Assembly (NCBI RefSeq): GCF_030531065.1
Contig: NZ_JAUNOQ010000009.1
Coordinates: 36,000-99,999, forward strand
Reading direction: 5' to 3'
From: Phascolarctobacterium sp.
GTDB taxonomy: Bacteria; Bacillota; Negativicutes; Acidaminococcales; Acidaminococcaceae
Length of the DNA: 64,000 nucleotides
Shown here: positions 61,073 through 64,000 of the stretch, piece by piece
How the letters are laid out: every line of letters starts with the position of its first letter
Position numbering within the stretch: the first letter of the stretch is position 1
Translations under genes and position numbers: made by a program
The notes under the pieces: generated by a model
Seen by the model: the letters and a program-made list of their open reading frames with translations, nothing else
Told to the model about the DNA's origin: nothing
The model's database searches: none

Positions 61073-62482
61073 TCAATACGCTCCTTTGCCCATGAACACG
61101 CTCTTCCCCGTCCGCCACAGCAGCATTACATCCAGCCACACGCTCCAATTACGCACATACCAGCTATCCAGCTGCACGCGCTCGTTATAGGTGGTATCGC
61201 TACGGCCGCTCACCTGCCACATACCGGTTATGCCCGGCTTCACCATCAGATAATCGCCCACGTACTCGCCGTAGCGCGCCAGTTCTTCCGCTATTATCGG
61301 CCTGGGCCCTACTAAGCTCATCTCGCCTTTTAATACGTTAAAGATTTGCGGCAGCTCGTCCAGGCTGGTCTTGCGCAAGAACGCGCCGCTTTTGGTAATG
61401 CGCGGGTCGTTTTTCAGCTTAAAGTCTTTTTCCCACTCTGCCCGCGCCGCCGGGTCGTTAGCCAGCAGTTCCGCCAGCTTTTCCTTGGCGTCCACGCACA
61501 TACTGCGGAATTTATAGCAGGGGAACGGCTTGCCGTTCTTCCCGACGCGCGTGTGTTTAAAAATCACCGGCCCCGGCGAATCCTTATAAATCCAGGCGGC
61601 GATAAACAGTAAAACCGGAGAAATCAAAATCGTGCCAACAATCGTCAGCGTGTAATCGAAAATTGTTTTCAGCCAGCGGTTCAGCGGCCGCGCCAGATTA
61701 TTCTTCAAACGCAGGATTAAAAGCTTTTCGTTGAAAATGCTTTCCGCTTCCACAGCGCCCAAAGGCACGCCCACTAAATTGGGAATCACGCCGATGTTTT
61801 TTACCAGCGGCTGGATGCGATAGATTAACATCCCCAGCTTGCGTTCTTCCAGCCCCGGCGCGGCGATAAAGACCCGCTTGACGCCCGTTTCCTTAATCAC
61901 TTTTTCCGCGTCGGCAAATTTACCCAGAACCGGATATTTTTGCAAGACTCCCGGCTGCACTTTGTTATCTTCCAAAAGGCCGACGATTTTATAGCCCATG
62001 CCCGCGTCCTGCGTAATGCTTTTCGCCAGCAGCTCCGCCGTTTTGCCCGCGCCGATGATAATCGTCGGCGCTTGCAGCAAATCCCAATGCAGCAGCAAAC
62101 GCTTAGCGCCGTACCGCAACAGCGTCAGGAAAACGAAAGCCAGAATACCGAATAAGCCCACGAACATTCTGCTGGTGGTGGCGGCGATGCGCGCCACGTA
62201 CAAAACAAAAATTACGGCCAGCGTACCGTAGCAGCAGGCGTGGAACAGTTTTTCCACTTCCTTGTAGAAGGGCATACGGCGGCTGTACAGCTGTCCCAGA
62301 TGAATAAAGAGCAGGAACAGGCTGGGAAATACTATCCAGAAATTGAGCCAGGAAATATGCAGGTTTTGCGAACGCAAAAACCAGTTGCGCAGGCAGAAAG
62401 CGCTCTGTTCGGCGCCAATTATCGCCACATAGTCCAACGCTATAAACAGCAAAAACAATATCGACGTGTAATAGCGTTTCAC
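61073..62482 (-). CDS. Undecaprenyl-phosphate glycosylphosphotransferase (WbaP type)
   Basis: Starts polymer synthesis by moving a sugar-1-phosphate to undecaprenyl phosphate. The 469-residue protein has four N-terminal TM helices, a nucleotide-binding-like domain (TIIIGAGKTAELLAKSI), a further TM helix and the C-terminal catalytic domain with DSPGPVIFKHTRVGKNGKPF, YKFRSM, SLDELPQIFNVLKGEMSLVGPRP and PGITGMWQVSGRS. A GTG start with GGGGAG 8 nt upstream is used. First structural gene of the polysaccharide region. Confidence 0.93.
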   Translation of the reverse strand: MKRYYTSILFLLFIALDYVAIIGAEQSAFCLRNWFLRSQNLHISWLNFWIVFPSLFLLFIHLGQLYSRRMPFYKEVEKLFHACCYGTLAVIFVLYVARIAATTSRMFVGLFGILAFVFLTLLRYGAKRLLLHWDLLQAPTIIIGAGKTAELLAKSITQDAGMGYKIVGLLEDNKVQPGVLQKYPVLGKFADAEKVIKETGVKRVFIAAPGLEERKLGMLIYRIQPLVKNIGVIPNLVGVPLGAVEAESIFNEKLLILRLKNNLARPLNRWLKTIFDYTLTIVGTILISPVLLFIAAWIYKDSPGPVIFKHTRVGKNGKPFPCYKFRSMCVDAKEKLAELLANDPAARAEWEKDFKLKNDPRITKSGAFLRKTSLDELPQIFNVLKGEMSLVGPRPIIAEELARYGEYVGDYLMVKPGITGMWQVSGRSDTTYNERVQLDSWYVRNWSVWLDVMLLWRTGKSVFMGKGAY

Positions 62483-62512
62483 GAGCTCTTCTCCCCATCC
62501 CTACAGCTGCGG

Positions 62513-63022
62513 TTATACTTTGTATAAAACAAATTTCCTTAACATAAGTAAATCTAAAATCATGCCCATGAATATTTTAGCACATCTGCCCCCCCTCGCA
62601 AGACCTTTTGGCCGGCGTTTAGCTTTTGTTTCTGCTTCTTGCGACCCTTTGGCTCGCCGTTCTTTCGCAGGCTCCCTTTCTTTTCCTTTCCTGTACCCCT
62701 CAAGCCGCTTCTGCATGTCAGCTCGTTCCCTGTTTAACCGCTCCGTTAGGCGCATCTGTTCCCTCGCTTCCGCGTTTATATTATCCCTTGCCCTGCCCAT
62801 CAGCTCCGCTATATCCACATCCAAAGCCACGCTCACTAGTAGATATTTGTCAATACTATAATTGATATATCCGTTTTCTATCCCTATCAACAGTCTTTCG
62901 GACATTACGCACATCGTAGCCAGCTCTTTTTGTTTCAGCCCTCGCTTCTTTCGACAATCAGCCAACGCTTCTCCTATTTCCTTACGCAATGTAGCCAGCA
63001 GTACATCCTTACTATAATCCAT
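62513..63022 (-). CDS. XRE-type DNA-binding regulator
   Basis: A 169-residue protein with an N-terminal helix-turn-helix (REIGEALADCRKKRGLKQKELATMCVMSERLLIGIENG) and a long charged coiled-coil-like tail. A G7 run (plus-strand C7 at 62589-62595) lies near codon 150, and the residues after it look unlike the rest. It is 30 bp upstream of wbaP in the same direction and could regulate the polysaccharide genes. An ATG at 63022 is used; a TTG nine codons earlier is possible. Confidence 0.75.
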   Translation of the reverse strand: MDYSKDVLLATLRKEIGEALADCRKKRGLKQKELATMCVMSERLLIGIENGYINYSIDKYLLVSVALDVDIAELMGRARDNINAEAREQMRLTERLNRERADMQKRLEGYRKGKEREPAKERRAKGSQEAETKAKRRPKGLARGGRCAKIFMGMILDLLMLRKFVLYKV

Positions 63023-63070
63023 AAAGTCAGAGCCCTGCGCAGGCTGCAAAGGCCGTTAAGCCAATAAAGC

Positions 63071-63123
63071 AAAAAACTCGATGACCGCTTCCCTGCTATC
63101 AGAGAAGTTCGTCATCGAGTTTT
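63071..63123. terminator. Bidirectional terminator after the VapD operon
   Basis: AAAACTCGATGAC and GTCATCGAGTTTT form a 13-bp stem, with an inner CTTC/GAAG pair. T-runs lie on both strands. Confidence 0.85.
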
Positions 63124-63135
63124 AGTTTTATTTTA

Positions 63136-63480
63136 TTATCTTTCAATCAACAGCTCTTTATCCAGCTCCATATCTTCACTAGGCTTCAGTAGTTCTGTTA
63201 AATCGTGCTGCTTTCCTATATTAGTCACATCAATCTTGTTTACGCATAAGCTAACCCAAGGCAATGTATCCAATAATTCGTCCATCAAATCATATATATC
63301 TGCCGTACTCAATTTCTCGTCAGAAATATAGCCGGAACCTTGCCTGTGAGAAAATTTATGAAGTTTAAAAAATTTGCGTAAATCATAATATGCCTGCCGG
63401 TAATTAGCACCTGAATAATGTTTCTGCAAACTATGCGTGTCCAAGTCAAAATTCAACGCTTTAAAATATCTTCTTTCCAA
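63136..63480 (-). CDS. VapD-family toxin (Cas2-like RNase)
   Basis: A 114-residue protein matching VapD, an RNase with the same ferredoxin-like fold as Cas2: ALNFDLDTHSLQKHYSG, YRQAYYDLRKFFKLHKF and RQGSGYIS, with the conserved Asp pair at the N-terminal strand. A TTG start is used, with AGGAG 8 nt upstream. It follows the putative antitoxin gene by 3 bp. Confidence 0.85.
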   Translation of the reverse strand: MERRYFKALNFDLDTHSLQKHYSGANYRQAYYDLRKFFKLHKFSHRQGSGYISDEKLSTADIYDLMDELLDTLPWVSLCVNKIDVTNIGKQHDLTELLKPSEDMELDKELLIER

Positions 63481-63483
63481 ATT

Positions 63484-63822
63484 CTACGCTCCTATAGCCT
63501 GCTTTTGACGGTAATGACGCAATAAATCTTCTTCGCTAAAATCAGCAGGATTGTCTGAATCTTCGCTGTCACACAAAGTCCATACAGCGACATTATCCAT
63601 AAACCATTCCTGTTTTTTCAAAGTATTTACAATTCTGCCAAAACGTCCATAATCCTTGCTGCTGCCATTATCACGATAAACCAATAAACCAGGCGTTTCT
63701 TCTATACGCGGCAAGCCCATTTTTACAAAAGCACTGTTAATAGTACTGTAAATACCATCTAAACGATACTTTTTTTCTGCATTTATTTTATTATCATCCA
63801 TACGAATAATCATCTTCAGCAT
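63484..63822 (-). CDS. Putative antitoxin partner of VapD
   Basis: A 112-residue small protein with no motif I can name, beginning MLKMIIRMDDNK, acidic at the C-terminus (CDSEDSDNPADFSEEDLLRHY). GAGGAG lies 6 nt upstream of the ATG. Its position directly upstream of vapD, sharing a promoter with two copies of an 11-bp sequence, suggests that it is the antitoxin and autoregulator; this is inference. Confidence 0.6.
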   Translation of the reverse strand: MLKMIIRMDDNKINAEKKYRLDGIYSTINSAFVKMGLPRIEETPGLLVYRDNGSSKDYGRFGRIVNTLKKQEWFMDNVAVWTLCDSEDSDNPADFSEEDLLRHYRQKQAIGA

Positions 63823-63833
63823 AATATACTCCT

Positions 63834-63917
63834 CACTTTAAGTATTATGTGCATCTTTCCAATAAAGAAAACTTTTAGCGCCACTATTATTATATCAGTA
63901 CTACACTTTAAGTACAA
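63834..63917 (-). promoter_or_regulatory. Promoter and repeated operator of the VapD pair
   Basis: On the minus strand TTGTAC (63912-63917) and TATAAT (63889-63894) are 17 bp apart. The 11-mer TACTTAAAGTG occurs twice, at 63904-63914 overlapping the -35 region and at 63834-63844 next to the ribosome-binding site. Such paired sites suit autoregulation. Upstream, AACAATCGC/GCGATTGTT (63920-63940) forms a 9-bp hairpin; the remaining bases to 64000 show no gene. Confidence 0.7.
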
Positions 63918-64000
63918 GGAACAATCGCAAAGCGATTGTTTAAGCTAAACTGTACCCTTTGTCAAGGACATTTTTGAAAGAAAGAAAAGAAATTTCAATA

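Overview
The window looks like a chromosome segment of a diderm Firmicute (Negativicutes; an Acidaminococcaceae or Phascolarctobacterium-like gut anaerobe is my best guess, but the genus is not proven). The reasons are a mixture of Firmicute control elements (a T-box, a cobalamin riboswitch, and an nadD-yqeK-LCP-rsfS cluster) with outer-membrane machinery (a TonB-dependent receptor, ExbB-ExbD-TonB and MacAB), plus moderate GC content and many TTG/GTG starts.

Layout. 1-10.9 kb: a type III-A CRISPR locus. The operon cas10-csm2-csm3-csm4-csm5-cas6-csm6 runs leftward into a 27-repeat array, followed by a cas1 cut by the window edge. 11.1-12.4 kb: a dicarboxylate/amino-acid symporter. 12.4-22.7 kb: a ten-gene leftward operon (aroF-2, aroF-1, tyrA, aroB, aroA, aroC, pheA, aroE, aroK, aroQ) encoding every shikimate step plus the Phe and Tyr branches. 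It is headed by a promoter, a 43-residue leader peptide full of Tyr/Phe codons and an intrinsic terminator, which is a classical attenuator. 22.7-26.3 kb: a nitrogenase-like operon (NifD-like, NifK-like with an in-frame amber codon, NifB-like). 26.4-34.8 kb: a metal-chelate/corrinoid uptake locus (binding protein, two permeases, ATPase, TonB-dependent receptor) under a cobalamin riboswitch, and divergent exbB-exbD-tonB.

35-43.5 kb: housekeeping and efflux genes (TSUP permease, CvfB-like, RsfS, LCP, YqeK, NadD, MacAB-type exporter, HxlR regulator). 43.5-47.3 kb: a radical-SAM gene fragment, then a T-box-controlled leuCDB operon. 47.3-62.5 kb: a leftward surface-polysaccharide region (WbaP-type initiator, glycosyltransferases, TagF-like polymerase, ABC export pair, acyltransferase) interrupted on the opposite strand by four Rpn-family nuclease genes (three in tandem, one alone). 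62.5-64 kb: an XRE regulator and a VapD-type toxin-antitoxin pair.

Most notable observations: (1) all four rpn genes contain, at exactly codon 210, a strong ribosome-binding site and in-frame ATG that would make a small C-terminal protein, as described for intragenic Rpn antitoxins; each also has its own promoter and a structured leader with compensatory base changes. (2) The promoter of the TonB-receptor operon has a G8 tract filling part of its 17-bp spacer, and an acyltransferase carries a C9 tract in its coding region; both look phase-variable. (3) The aromatic leader-peptide attenuator. (4) A nitrogenase-like operon lacking canonical cofactor ligands, with a nonsense codon. (5) A one-base switch in the CRISPR repeat that time-stamps the array.
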